Assembly (NCBI GenBank): GCA_964492185.1
Contig: CAZBJH010000001.1
Span: forward strand, 12,905-76,904
Origin: JAFGSZ01 sp964492185
GTDB taxonomy: Bacteria; Bacteroidota; Bacteroidia; Bacteroidales; UBA10428
Length of the DNA: 64,000 bases
Reading direction: 5' to 3'
The position numbers and the translations under genes were made by a program. Of the stretch, positions 44,309-53,336 are shown in pieces. Below the pieces are notes generated by a model. It was given only the letters and a program-made list of their open reading frames with translations. It had not been told where the DNA came from and did not search any database. Within the stretch, counting starts at the first letter, position 1. Each line of letters opens with the position of its first letter.

Positions 44309-44456
44309 TTAGGGTTTGTCTATAAACTCGTAGTGTTTGTTCAGAATGTTCGAGATCAAGGCGTGCAAAAATTTTAAACTGCAGTATACAAAGGTATTCG
44401 AGGATTTAAAATTTTTGCAACAACGCAGATATCGGACATTATGGACAGACACTAGT
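44309..44456 (+). repeat. MITE-like repeat, subtype B, inverted relative to others
   Basis: Starts TTAGGGTTTGTCTATAAACTC and ends GGACAGACACTA; the core (GAATGTTCGAGATCAAGGC, TTTTAAACTGCAGTATAC) is the reverse complement of the copies at 34405 and 39287. It lies between the SusD remnant and the fucose operon. Confidence 0.85.
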
Positions 44457-44579
44457 TAGGGGCAATATCTATTAGTTAGCACACTCGAAGGAACGGAAGC
44501 TATATGCAACTGTTCCTTTTTTTTAAATATTCTGGTCTGATAAATTATTTTCATTATTTTTATAAAAAATTAAGCGGAT

Positions 44580-44918
44580 ATGGTAATTATGAAATTTGAC
44601 AACACATCTTATGATGTTGTAAAAGAGGGAGTTCAACGAAAGATCATTCACGATAAGAATCTTATGACAGTATTGATAGATTTTACCGGCGGCCCCTGGG
44701 ATGAACCCGACCCTCCCCACTCCCACCCTCATGAACAGACTTCCTATATTGCAGAAGGTGAGATCATACTTTTTTGTGAACATGAAGAAGATCAGAGATT
44801 AAAGGCAGGTGATATGTTCTCCATACCTTCCGGAAAAAAACATACCATTCGGTTGCTATCTTCTACAGCCCGTTTGGTTGATAGTTTTACCCCCATACGT
44901 GAAGATTTTTTAAAATGA
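44580..44918 (+). CDS. Cupin-domain protein of the fucose operon
   Basis: The 112-residue single-cupin protein has the metal motif in PPHSHPHEQTSYIAEGEI (HxHPHEQ, about 47-53 with Glu) and a second one in GDMFSIPSGKKHTIRLL. Small cupins of this type often lie beside sugar catabolic genes and may act as sugar-binding or isomerase-like helpers, but the activity is not known. It overlaps the next gene (ATGATG after the TGA) by four bases, so it is translationally coupled to it. The start could also be the ATG at 44589. Confidence 0.8.
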   Translation: MVIMKFDNTSYDVVKEGVQRKIIHDKNLMTVLIDFTGGPWDEPDPPHSHPHEQTSYIAEGEIILFCEHEEDQRLKAGDMFSIPSGKKHTIRLLSSTARLVDSFTPIREDFLK

Positions 44919-45973
44919 TGCAATACCGGCTTGAAAAGAAATCTGAACTTGGAAGAACAGGATTACATATTCCGCCTGTCATATTTGGCACCAGCGCGCT
45001 GGGTAACCTGTATAAAGCAATTGATAATAAAACAAAGCTGAATATTATAAGCGAATGCATTAAGTATATCAGTCCACCGGTAGTATTCGATATAGCAGGA
45101 AAATATGGTGCAGGTCTGGCACTTGAAGAACTTGGCAGGTGTCTTATGGAACTTGATGTACCACCCGGTGAGGTAATTATCAGTAATAAACTGGGCTGGT
45201 TCAGGACTCCCTTAACAAGCCCCGAACCTGTCTTTGAACCGGGAGTATGGAAAGAGCTTACAAATGATGCCGTACAGAAAATCAGTTATGCCGGTATACT
45301 GGAATGCTATGAACAGGGAAATAAACTGCTTGGGGACGAGTACATACCCGGGCTTGTATCTGTTCATGATCCGGATGAATTTATCAGAGAAGGGAAAACA
45401 ACAGATGAAAAGAAGGAACGCCTGGATATGATATGTGATGCATACCGTGCACTAAATGACCTGAAAAAGGGAGGTAAAGTGAAAGCTGTTGGTGTGGGGG
45501 CAAAAGACTGGCGGACAATTCAGCTTATTACAGATAATATAGACCTTGACTGGGTAATGCTTGCTAACAGCCTCACTATTATGCATCATCCGCCTGAGTT
45601 ATTGAAATTCTGCAGTGAATTGGACAGGAAAGGAACCGGTATCATTAATTCTGCAGTATTTCAATCCGGCTTTCTTACCGGTGGCGATTATTTTGATTAT
45701 GTAAAGATCAACCCCGATACACCTGAAAATAAATCACTGTTCGAATGGAGAAGTAGATTCTTTGCTCTTTGTGAAAAGTACAATATACTTCCGGCCACTG
45801 CCTGTGTGAATTTCGCGCTGTCTATTCCCGGTGTGGTCAGTATTTCGCTGAACACTTCAAACCCACAACGCGTGCGACAAAATGTTGAGTCGGTGACAGC
45901 AGATGTTCCGGGTAAATTCTACATGGAAATGAAGGAGCAGGGACTGATAAGCAGGGATTATCCGCGTTGTTAA
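44915..45973 (+). CDS. L-fucose dehydrogenase-like aldo/keto reductase
   Basis: Probable NAD(P)-linked oxidation of L-fucose to L-fuconolactone, the first step of the non-phosphorylating route. The 352-residue protein is an AKR barrel with the tetrad visible in order: FDIAGKYGAG (Asp and Tyr), VIISNKLGW (Lys) and LVSVHDPDEF (His). KVKAVGVGAKDW and WVMLANSLTIMHHP follow the pattern of fucose/threo-aldose dehydrogenases. The first ATG overlaps the cupin stop; the second ATG is three bases later. Placement before fucP and a fuconolactonase supports the role. Confidence 0.82.
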   Translation: MMQYRLEKKSELGRTGLHIPPVIFGTSALGNLYKAIDNKTKLNIISECIKYISPPVVFDIAGKYGAGLALEELGRCLMELDVPPGEVIISNKLGWFRTPLTSPEPVFEPGVWKELTNDAVQKISYAGILECYEQGNKLLGDEYIPGLVSVHDPDEFIREGKTTDEKKERLDMICDAYRALNDLKKGGKVKAVGVGAKDWRTIQLITDNIDLDWVMLANSLTIMHHPPELLKFCSELDRKGTGIINSAVFQSGFLTGGDYFDYVKINPDTPENKSLFEWRSRFFALCEKYNILPATACVNFALSIPGVVSISLNTSNPQRVRQNVESVTADVPGKFYMEMKEQGLISRDYPRC

Positions 45974-46049
45974 TTATTTATTACACAATTTAACCTGACA
46001 ATATTGAGAAAATATATTTTAACTATCTTGTTTCACAAATTATCGCATT

Positions 46050-47354
46050 ATGGAAAAGAATGACCAAAGACTTGTTGCACCGGGTATCGTGTTTCCCTTT
46101 ATCCTGATCACCAGCCTGTTTTTTCTCTGGGGGCTGGCTAATAACATGACGGATACCCTTCTGGCAGCTTTTAAAAGGATCATGAGCATGACCGATTCGC
46201 GTACAGCTTTGATCCAGGTAGTGTTTTACGGCGCCGGCTATGGCCTGCTTGCACTTCCGGCAGCGATCTACATAAAAAAATATTCATATAAATCAGGTGT
46301 TTTGCTTGGCCTGGGTTTATATGCCATCGGGGCCCTCCTCTTCTACCCTGCCAAATTAACAGCTGATTTTACCTGGTTTCTTGCTGCATTGTGGATACTT
46401 TCCGCCGGGTTGTCCATACTCGAGACAGCAGCAAATCCATATATACTCACCATGGGACCCGAAGAAACAGCAACCCGCAGGTTAAATCTGGCACAATCGT
46501 TCAATCCCATAGGTTCGATCTCAGGTGTTTTTCTAAGCGGAATGTTCATTTTGTCCCATTTGAATACAGCCGGTGCCGAAGAGAGGGCTGCAATGGATCC
46601 CGGGGTCCTGGCTTCAATACAAAAAGGGGAACTGAATGCCGTAACAACTACTTATGTTGTTGTAGGGCTTGTGTTGATATTGATATGGATATTGATCGCT
46701 GTCAATAAGAAGATGCCAAAAACATCCGAAGCAGGGGGGCCACTTGAGTTTAAAGCAACATTCAGGAGGTTGTTCAGAAAAAAACACTATGTATGGGGAG
46801 TAATAGCACAGTTTTTTTACGTTGGTGCACAAATTGGTGTATGGTCTTTTACCATACGTTATGTAATGCAGGAGTTGCATCTGGAAGAAATACAACTGGC
46901 AGCCGGAAAAACACCCGAGCAGATCGCTTCAAATTATTACCTGGCTGCACTTATTCTTTTTACAGCATCAAGGTTTATTTTCACATGGCTGATGAAATAC
47001 TTTACCCCTGCCCGCTTGCTTAGCACACTGGCACTAGTGGCTGTTGTACTTACACTGATAGTGATCTATGCAGGGGGACTGGCAGGAGTTTATGCACTGG
47101 TCGGGATCTCCGGCTGTATGTCATTAATGTTCCCCACTATCTTTGGCCTGGCATGCCGTGGACTGGGTGAAGATACCAAGCTTGGCGGTTCCGGACTTAT
47201 CATGGCAATACTTGGAGGTGCTGTGCTAACCCAAGTGCAGGGATTGGTTTCCACACTTACAGGAAATATTAATCTTGCATTCTGGGTTCCACTGGGTTGT
47301 TTCGCGGTTATTGCTTTTTACGGAACATTGGCAAAAAAGCATGCTAAAGACTGA
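46050..47354 (+). CDS. fucP: L-fucose:H+ symporter
   Basis: FucP is the MFS permease for L-fucose. The 434-residue protein has 12 predicted membrane helices, and the N-terminal VFPFILITSLFFLWGLANNMTDTLLAAFKRIMSM carries the Asp and Asn of the FucP proton/sugar site (NNMTD). ETAANPYILTMGP (helix 4-5 region) and YVGAQIGVWSFTIRY (helix 7) are family hallmarks. It sits in the middle of the operon; its last bases are separated by 25 from the hydrolase start. Confidence 0.94.
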   Translation: MEKNDQRLVAPGIVFPFILITSLFFLWGLANNMTDTLLAAFKRIMSMTDSRTALIQVVFYGAGYGLLALPAAIYIKKYSYKSGVLLGLGLYAIGALLFYPAKLTADFTWFLAALWILSAGLSILETAANPYILTMGPEETATRRLNLAQSFNPIGSISGVFLSGMFILSHLNTAGAEERAAMDPGVLASIQKGELNAVTTTYVVVGLVLILIWILIAVNKKMPKTSEAGGPLEFKATFRRLFRKKHYVWGVIAQFFYVGAQIGVWSFTIRYVMQELHLEEIQLAAGKTPEQIASNYYLAALILFTASRFIFTWLMKYFTPARLLSTLALVAVVLTLIVIYAGGLAGVYALVGISGCMSLMFPTIFGLACRGLGEDTKLGGSGLIMAILGGAVLTQVQGLVSTLTGNINLAFWVPLGCFAVIAFYGTLAKKHAKD

Positions 47355-47379
47355 TCAACCGGGGGAAAGTAAGCAGAAA

Positions 47380-48228
47380 ATGATCAATCAAACCATGAAA
47401 ATAGACTGTCATCAGCATTTCTGGAAATATAATGAGCAGGATTACGGCTGGATGGATGATAACATGAATGCTATAAAACATGATTTCCTTCCCCCGGATC
47501 TGCACCGGGAACTGCAACAGATGAATTTTAACGGTTCTGTTGCGGTCCAAGCCAGGCAGACAATGGAAGAAACCCACTGGTTATTATCACTGGCAGATCA
47601 ATATGATTATATCAAAGGGGTTGTTGGATGGCTTGACTTGCAATCACCTGATATTGAGAAACAACTCGATTTTTTGTCGGGTAACCCAAAACTTGTAGCC
47701 ATACGTCATTTAATACAGGATGAACCGGATATTGATTTTATGCTTAAGGAATCGTTTTTAAACGGTATTTCAAGACTTAAACAATACGATCTTACATATG
47801 ACATACTTGTATATCCCAGGCACCTTAAAAACGCCATAAAGCTTGTAAAACGGTTTCCTGAGACTACCTTTGTGATTGATCATATCGCCAAACCACGGAT
47901 CAGAGATCAGGTATTGGAGCCATGGAAAACTTATATAACGGAAATCGCGAAGCATTTCAATGTTTATTGCAAAGTTTCGGGTATGGTTACCGAGGCGGAC
48001 TGGGACAAATGGAATCCTGATACCTTCGCGCCATACCTGGATGTGATATTTGATGTATTTGATCCTGAACGAATTATGATTGGTTCAGACTGGCCTGTTT
48101 GCACTCTGGCCGGAGGATATAAGGAAGTAATGAACATTGTTACAGGATATATAGGCTGTTTTTCCACCCGGGAACAATCCATGATTCTTGGAGGAAACGC
48201 TTTAAATGCATACAGATTAGAAATTTAA
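47380..48228 (+). CDS. L-fuconolactone hydrolase-like amidohydrolase
   Basis: Hydrolyses a sugar lactone (probably L-fucono-1,5-lactone) to the acid. The protein starts MINQTMKIDCHQHFWKY; the HQHFW motif (metal ligands), EETHWLLSL, FVIDHIAKP and MIGSDWPVC (Asp) are the marks of the PF04909 amidohydrolases such as fuconolactonase and 2-pyrone-4,6-dicarboxylate lactonase. The ATG at 47380 follows GGGGGAAAG at 47361 and is preferred; a longer frame starting at 47275 overlaps fucP and looks unneeded. Confidence 0.88.
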   Translation: MINQTMKIDCHQHFWKYNEQDYGWMDDNMNAIKHDFLPPDLHRELQQMNFNGSVAVQARQTMEETHWLLSLADQYDYIKGVVGWLDLQSPDIEKQLDFLSGNPKLVAIRHLIQDEPDIDFMLKESFLNGISRLKQYDLTYDILVYPRHLKNAIKLVKRFPETTFVIDHIAKPRIRDQVLEPWKTYITEIAKHFNVYCKVSGMVTEADWDKWNPDTFAPYLDVIFDVFDPERIMIGSDWPVCTLAGGYKEVMNIVTGYIGCFSTREQSMILGGNALNAYRLEI

Positions 48229-48250
48229 ATTAGGTAAAACGGGAAATGTC

Positions 48251-49270
48251 ATGAAAGCATACGCCATTAAGGAACCAGGTAAGATCATTGAAAAAGAAAC
48301 AGGTGAACCGGTATTAAAAAGTAATGAGGTTTTGATTGAAATTGTATACCTGGGGCTTTGCGGAAGTGATCTGAGTGCATACCGCGGGCAAATGCCGCTT
48401 TTTTCCTATCCCAGGATACCCGGACATGAGATCAGCGGAAGAGTTGTTGACAAGGGGGCTTATGTCCCTGACTTATTTACCGTCGGGGATAAGGTAACTG
48501 TACTCCCCTACACGAGCTGCGGAGTTTGTCCTGCCTGTCGCAACGGACGTGAAAATACCTGTGAATTCAATGAAACATTGGGCGTGCAGCGCGATGGTGC
48601 ATTGACCCCTTATATTGCAGTACCCTATGAAAAAGTATTTTCAAGTAAGATCCTTTCACTGAAAGAACTGGTACTTACAGAACCCATGAGCGTGGGTTAT
48701 CACGGTGCCAATCGCGGAAGGATATCGGAAACTGATACAGTAGCCATTATCGGTTGCGGAACAATTGGAATGGGTGCATTATGTGCGGCAGTGAGAAAAG
48801 GAGCAGAAGTAATTGCCATTGATATTAATGATATCAAACTAAAGAAAGCACAGCAATTTGGTGCCGGGTATGTGATTAATTCTGCAAAAGAGGATGTCAG
48901 GGAAAGGATCCTCAAACTCACTAACAAAGAAGGTGTGAGTGTTGCAATAGAGGCGGTTGGACATCCTGAAGCATTTGAGCTCGCGATTGAACTGGTGGCT
49001 TTTTCAGGAAGGGTGGTTAGTATAGGATACTCAAAAAAGGATGTTGAATTTAACACCCGGCTGATTGTTCGCAAAGAACTGGATGTATTGGGCTCGCGAA
49101 ATGCTCTTCGGGTGTTTCCTGCTGTGATCGGTATGCTGGAAAAACGTGAAATGCCTTATACCGAAATGATAACAAAGGTTTTTCCCTTTGGGGAAAGTGC
49201 AGATGCTTTTGAGTACTGGGATAAAAACTCCGGCACCGTATCCAAAATCCTTATTGAGATGAAAGCCTGA
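48251..49270 (+). CDS. Zinc-dependent medium-chain dehydrogenase of the fucose operon
   Basis: The 339-residue enzyme has LGLCGSD (catalytic zinc Cys), GHEISG (His/Glu), the structural zinc lobe CGVCPACRNGRENTC (four Cys), and the Rossmann motif AIIGCGTIGMGALCAA. It closes the fucose operon, 22 bases after the hydrolase. Likely roles are oxidation of fucose or of a later keto-deoxy acid; sequence alone does not say which. The end overlaps cinA by 20 bases (converging). Confidence 0.85.
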   Translation: MKAYAIKEPGKIIEKETGEPVLKSNEVLIEIVYLGLCGSDLSAYRGQMPLFSYPRIPGHEISGRVVDKGAYVPDLFTVGDKVTVLPYTSCGVCPACRNGRENTCEFNETLGVQRDGALTPYIAVPYEKVFSSKILSLKELVLTEPMSVGYHGANRGRISETDTVAIIGCGTIGMGALCAAVRKGAEVIAIDINDIKLKKAQQFGAGYVINSAKEDVRERILKLTNKEGVSVAIEAVGHPEAFELAIELVAFSGRVVSIGYSKKDVEFNTRLIVRKELDVLGSRNALRVFPAVIGMLEKREMPYTEMITKVFPFGESADAFEYWDKNSGTVSKILIEMKA

Positions 49271-50501
49271 CCAGTTTCTTCCATAGCATAAACAAGGCGG
49301 CTTTCGATGCTTTTTCTATATTCCGTTCCCGGTGTTCACCCAGTTGGAGACGCTTTGTATATGTACCCCCATCCGTAGCAAGGGCAATCCAGGTAAGGCC
49401 TACAGGTTTTTCCGGCGTACCTCCTTCGGGGCCTGCTATTCCGGATGTTGCAAGGGCATAATCCGTTTTGAACAGGTTTTTTATCCCTTTTGCCATTTCA
49501 ATAACTACCGCTTCACTTACAGCACCATGTTTATCCAGGGTGGATTTATTAACATGTAAGATATCTTTTTTGATGCTATTGCCGTATGCTGTTACCGACC
49601 CTGTGAAATAACCGGAAGCCCCGGGAATCGATGTTATCTTTTGTGCGATGCTGCCACCTGTGCAACTCTCAGCAACAGCAAGTGTTTTCTTTGAATCATG
49701 CAGCATCTTGCCTATAAGGATCTCCAGCCGGTCTTTATCAAATCCATATACATATTCCGGAATGATCCGGACCAGCTTTTCAATAAAAATGTTCAGATCA
49801 TCCAACGCGGATATATTGTCCGCGGAAAAAGCAGTTAATCTTAACCTTAGTAAACCCGGCGATGGCAGGTAGGCAAGTTTAATATGCGATGGTAATTCAT
49901 CCTCGAAGGATGCTGTTTTTTCAGATATTTCAGACTCTGAAATTCCTGTTGTCAGTATTGTGCGATGAAAAATCGGTGGTAGGCCGGATTGTTTTTTAAG
50001 TTGGGGCAATATTTTATTTACCAGCATTTCTTTCATTTCAAAGGGAACACCCGGCATGGCGATCAGACTCCTTTTTTCTTCTTTAAACCACATTCCTGCT
50101 GCTGTACCAAAATCATTTTCAATAATGGTGCAATCTTCCGGCAGGTCGGCTTGTTTTCTGTTTCTCTCGGTAATCTTGACTTCCCGGGCACGGAGAAATG
50201 AAATATTATGTTTTAGTACTTCAGAATTACGTGCCAGGTGTGTATTAAAGTATTCGGCCAGAGTTTGTTTGGTTATATCATCCCGCGTAGGACCCAGTCC
50301 GCCGGTCATAATAATAAGACCGGCCTGTGTAAAGCCCTGATCGATTGCCTGTTTTATCGATGAGCTCCTGTCAGGTACTGAAAGTATCTGACTGACATTG
50401 ATACCGGCCATATTCAGATTTTCAGCAATAAATGACGAGTTTGAATCTATTACCTGACCGATCAGGATCTCATCCCCTATTGTAATGATCACTGCTTCCA
50501 T
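49251..50501 (-). CDS. cinA: CinA-family protein (NMN amidase with MoCF-type N-domain)
   Basis: The 416-residue protein has an N-terminal MoaB/MogA-like domain (ITIGDEILIGQVIDSNSSFIAENL, MTGGLGPTRDDITKQTLAEYF, GMWF) and a C-terminal CinA domain (VAESCTGGSIAQKITSIPGASGYFTGSVTAYGNSIKKDIL; ATSGIAGPEGGTPEKPVGLTWIALA). CinA family members deamidate NMN for pyridine recycling; the N-domain has pyrophosphatase activity in some. It reads away from the tRNA pair. Confidence 0.92.
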   Translation of the reverse strand: MEAVIITIGDEILIGQVIDSNSSFIAENLNMAGINVSQILSVPDRSSSIKQAIDQGFTQAGLIIMTGGLGPTRDDITKQTLAEYFNTHLARNSEVLKHNISFLRAREVKITERNRKQADLPEDCTIIENDFGTAAGMWFKEEKRSLIAMPGVPFEMKEMLVNKILPQLKKQSGLPPIFHRTILTTGISESEISEKTASFEDELPSHIKLAYLPSPGLLRLRLTAFSADNISALDDLNIFIEKLVRIIPEYVYGFDKDRLEILIGKMLHDSKKTLAVAESCTGGSIAQKITSIPGASGYFTGSVTAYGNSIKKDILHVNKSTLDKHGAVSEAVVIEMAKGIKNLFKTDYALATSGIAGPEGGTPEKPVGLTWIALATDGGTYTKRLQLGEHRERNIEKASKAALFMLWKKLVRLSSQ

Positions 50502-50517
50502 TGTGAACTGTTTGATG

Positions 50518-50563
50518 TAAAAAAAGAAAAAGACTTCCGTGGTTTTTAAAACTACGGAAGTCT
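50518..50563 (-). terminator. Terminator of the tRNA-Thr/tRNA-Gly transcript
   Basis: AGACTTCCGTGGT pairs with ACTACGGAAGTCT; on the minus strand it is followed by TTTTTCTTTTTTT. It lies 20 bases beyond tRNA-Gly and just before cinA. Confidence 0.85.
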
Positions 50564-50582
50564 ATGCTTAATTATTGAAAAG

Positions 50583-50654
50583 AGCGGGAAACGGGATTCG
50601 AACCCGCGACCCTCAGCTTGGGAAGCTGATGCTCTACCCCTGAGCTACTCCCGC
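50583..50654 (-). tRNA. tRNA-Gly (anticodon CCC)
   Basis: A 72-base cloverleaf on the minus strand: acceptor GCGGGAG/TTCCCGC (one G-T pair), D arm GCTC-GAGC, anticodon stem TCAGC/GCTGA with loop TTCCCAA, T arm GCGGGTTCGAATCCCGT. CCA is not encoded. It begins three bases after tRNA-Thr, so both are processed from one transcript. Confidence 0.95.
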
Positions 50655-50657
50655 AAG

Positions 50658-50731
50658 AGCCACCTACGGGATTTGAACCCGTGACCTGTTGTTTACGAAA
50701 CAACCGCTCTGACCAACTGAGCTAAAGTGGC
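50658..50731 (-). tRNA. tRNA-Thr (anticodon CGT)
   Basis: A 74-base cloverleaf on the minus strand: acceptor GCCACTT/AGGTGGC, D arm GCTC-GAGC, anticodon loop TTCGTAA (CGT reads ACG), T arm with GGGTTCAAATCCC. CCA is not encoded. Confidence 0.95.
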
Positions 50732-50827
50732 AAATATATAATATTATACATTATATTTTGCCGGTCAAAAATAGATATTTATCCAGATAAAAATAAAAAA
50801 TACTTTAAAAAAACACTTGTGTCCCGT

Positions 50828-52072
50828 TTACTGTCTTTCCCTTATTGCTTTGATCCTTTGCAAAAGCGGGGGATGTGAATAGTAGAAAAACACGTACAGG
50901 GGATGGGGTGTTAAATTACTCAGGTTCTTTTTAGAAAGCTTTTTTAGCGCGGATATAAGATTTTCTCCGTTTCCTTCATATTGATCCCGGGCAAACCTGT
51001 CGGCACTGTATTCGTTCTTTCTTGAGTAGGCATTCATGAATAGTCCTATTACCAGGGATATCGGGCTATATAGTACACCAAAAGCAATCAGTCCGAGATG
51101 AAATCCTTTTTTATCTGTTCCAAGGGCTTCCGACAATTCAGGATTTCCCACGAACAGGGACAGAATATAAAGGGTAATGCCGGTTTGAAAAATCCCCAGG
51201 ATTATGCCATATAAACTGTGTTTTTTCTTATAATGTCCTATTTCATGTGCCAGTACGGCAACAATTTCTTCGGTTTTTAGGTCATTAATAAGATTATCGT
51301 AAAGTACGATCCTTTTTTTAGACCCTAAACCTGAAAAATATGCATTGGATTTGGTCGAGCGTTTAGACCCGTCGATGACAAATATATTATCAAGCTTAAA
51401 ACTGACTTTTTTACTGAAATCCTCGATGGCATTTCTTAGTGGCCCGGGTTCAAGAGGAGTTTGTTTATTGAATAAGGGAACGATCAGCGTGGAATAAAAC
51501 ATTGACATAAAGACCATAAACAGGGTAATGGCAATCCATGCATATATCCAGAACGAAGATCCTGTATATTGATAAAACCACACGATAAGTGCCAGCATGG
51601 CACCTCCGATTATAGCACCAAGAAACCAGCCCTTTATTTTATCCATAACAAAGGTTTTTGGTGTGGTCTTGTTAAATCCGAATTTTTCCTCAATCACAAA
51701 AGTGTCGTATATGGAAAAAGGAGTGGTAATCAGATCAAAAGCCAGCATAAGTATACCAAAAAATACCAGTGCAATAAGAATGTTATTCGAAGTAATGTCC
51801 CTTGCTATCGCATCAACCAGGCTGAATCCGCCAAGAAAAAACATAAGTAAAATAACTATAAAGCTAAAAGTTCCGGTAATAAGGGAAAAATGTTCATTTA
51901 CCCTTTTATAATCCTGGGATTTTTTATATTCTTCCGGATCATATATACCTTTAAGTTCATCGGGCAATTTATTACTCCATTTAGTCGAGTTCAACCCGTC
52001 AAGGATCCTTTCAATAACATAATTGAAAACAAGTATTGCTATAATGATATAAAATATTGTATTGTATTCCAT
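50828..52072 (-). CDS. Ste24-type (M48A) membrane metallopeptidase
   Basis: The 414-residue protein has several membrane helices and the zinc motif HEIGH (in VAVLAHEIGHYKKKH, about 280) with the downstream Glu in NEYSADRFARDQ, as in CAAX protease 1/Ste24. The N-terminal part (KSQDYKRVNEHFSLITGTFSF, FSIYDTFVIEEKFGFNKTTPKTFVMDKIKG) is the family N-domain. HPPLLQRIKAI closes it. Bacterial members are thought to act in membrane-protein turnover; no prenylated substrate is expected. Confidence 0.93.
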   Translation of the reverse strand: MEYNTIFYIIIAILVFNYVIERILDGLNSTKWSNKLPDELKGIYDPEEYKKSQDYKRVNEHFSLITGTFSFIVILLMFFLGGFSLVDAIARDITSNNILIALVFFGILMLAFDLITTPFSIYDTFVIEEKFGFNKTTPKTFVMDKIKGWFLGAIIGGAMLALIVWFYQYTGSSFWIYAWIAITLFMVFMSMFYSTLIVPLFNKQTPLEPGPLRNAIEDFSKKVSFKLDNIFVIDGSKRSTKSNAYFSGLGSKKRIVLYDNLINDLKTEEIVAVLAHEIGHYKKKHSLYGIILGIFQTGITLYILSLFVGNPELSEALGTDKKGFHLGLIAFGVLYSPISLVIGLFMNAYSRKNEYSADRFARDQYEGNGENLISALKKLSKKNLSNLTPHPLYVFFYYSHPPLLQRIKAIRERQ

Positions 52073-52103
52073 AAGTTTATTTAATTAATAAAATGTATAA
52101 AAT

Positions 52104-52271
52104 TTAGTATCTATCCATAAAGTACCATTTGCCGCGTTAGGCTTGTCCGAAAATTGCTCAATTACGATTAGTAAACTCCGCGTTTTCGGACCGCGCGAGC
52201 CTTGCAAATTGAACTTTCTGAACAGACACATGTCCGGTTAAACATTTTGACTACTATATAGACGGACTCTA
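52104..52271 (-). repeat. MITE-like repeat, subtype A
   Basis: Starts TTAGTATCTATCCATAAAG and ends AGACGGACTCTA; the core matches 30606 with few substitutions. It fills most of the gap between ste24 and the DUF6340 gene, 7 bases from the stop codon of the latter. Confidence 0.87.
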
Positions 52272-52278
52272 TTTACTC

Positions 52279-53313
52279 TTAGTTAACCCTGGCACCGGTT
52301 AATTGTTTCATTAGTTTATCTTTAGCTTTTAATCTATAATTAAGGATCTTAATATATTGACGTGTTAATTGATCGGGGTATAAACGATGTGACTTTTGCG
52401 CCCATTCCAGGGCAAGTTCAAGGCGATCAAGCACTTCAGTGGCCAGTGCCATATTAAAAGCTGCTTTTGCAGCTGTCTTTTTTCTTTTATGTTCAGCTAA
52501 CTTTCGCCATATTTCAATAGCTTCTGACCACCTGTCCTGTTCAATCAACTCCTCTGCGTTTTTAAACTCCTTAGGGCCTTTTGAATAATAGACCCGCGTG
52601 ATATTATCATGCCATAACGGGGCAATCCTCCTGCCATATTGTTCTCCTGCCGTATTGAAATTTTCAATAAGCATATCAGCTGCCGGAGGCATCTCATAAA
52701 GTGCACTCTCACAATCTATCCCGTATCTTGACCATACAGCAGAATCATTCTCTGTCCATTGATCAGCCAATTTGAAATATTTGGGATGATAAATCAACCA
52801 GTATATATTCCGGTATATTGAAAACTCAGCTTCACAATATAAGCCGTGAGGAAACGATTCCAGTGAATCAGAAAGTTCAATATATTCAAGTGAAATCACA
52901 GCATCAGTGCTGTCCTTATGGCAGCGTTCGGTTATTGTCATCCAGTTCAAAGGATAAGGTTTTTTATCAGGATCTTTAATTGTACCGTGGGCTCCTGCAA
53001 TATGAACATACTCGAACCGGGGAGACTCCCGCAGGGTTTCAGCAAGAGCAAATAAACTCTCAGCTGTGAACAGATAATAGCTTGAATCAGGAATAAATCT
53101 GATATTATTCATATTGCTTAATCTTCCTTCTTCCTGTTCAAGGTGCACCCTTGATATCAGGCTAACTGTTTTAATATCTTTTGGCAAAACAATTTCAGCG
53201 GGTGTAAGCACGCTGATCCTGATCTTATTATAAGGTGTACAGGAAATCATGAATCCTGTAAAAATAATAAATAAGCAAACCTGTCTTTTAACAATGTGAA
53301 TATTTCTCTGCAT
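52279..53313 (-). CDS. DUF6340-like lipoprotein with TPR-like C-terminus
   Basis: The protein starts MQRNIHIVKRQVCLFIIFTGFMISCTPYNK: a lipoprotein signal with Cys in the ISC box. It has an N-terminal domain (SVLTPAEIVLPKDIKTVSLISRVHL, TDAVISLEYIELSD) followed by helices with TPR character (ALATEVLDRLELALEWAQKSHRLYPDQLTRQYIKIL). This layout fits DUF6340 of Bacteroidota outer-membrane lipoproteins. A start 15 codons earlier would overlap fabG; the ATG at 53313 is chosen because it gives the signal peptide. Role is unknown. Confidence 0.75.
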   Translation of the reverse strand: MQRNIHIVKRQVCLFIIFTGFMISCTPYNKIRISVLTPAEIVLPKDIKTVSLISRVHLEQEEGRLSNMNNIRFIPDSSYYLFTAESLFALAETLRESPRFEYVHIAGAHGTIKDPDKKPYPLNWMTITERCHKDSTDAVISLEYIELSDSLESFPHGLYCEAEFSIYRNIYWLIYHPKYFKLADQWTENDSAVWSRYGIDCESALYEMPPAADMLIENFNTAGEQYGRRIAPLWHDNITRVYYSKGPKEFKNAEELIEQDRWSEAIEIWRKLAEHKRKKTAAKAAFNMALATEVLDRLELALEWAQKSHRLYPDQLTRQYIKILNYRLKAKDKLMKQLTGARVN

Positions 53314-53336
53314 ATTCCCTGCTTTATTCCCGGTGA

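Noticed and set aside
47275..47379. Longer N-terminus for the lactonase-like gene, overlapping fucP
   Set aside because: The added residues are fucP in another frame; a purine-rich site precedes the ATG at 47380.
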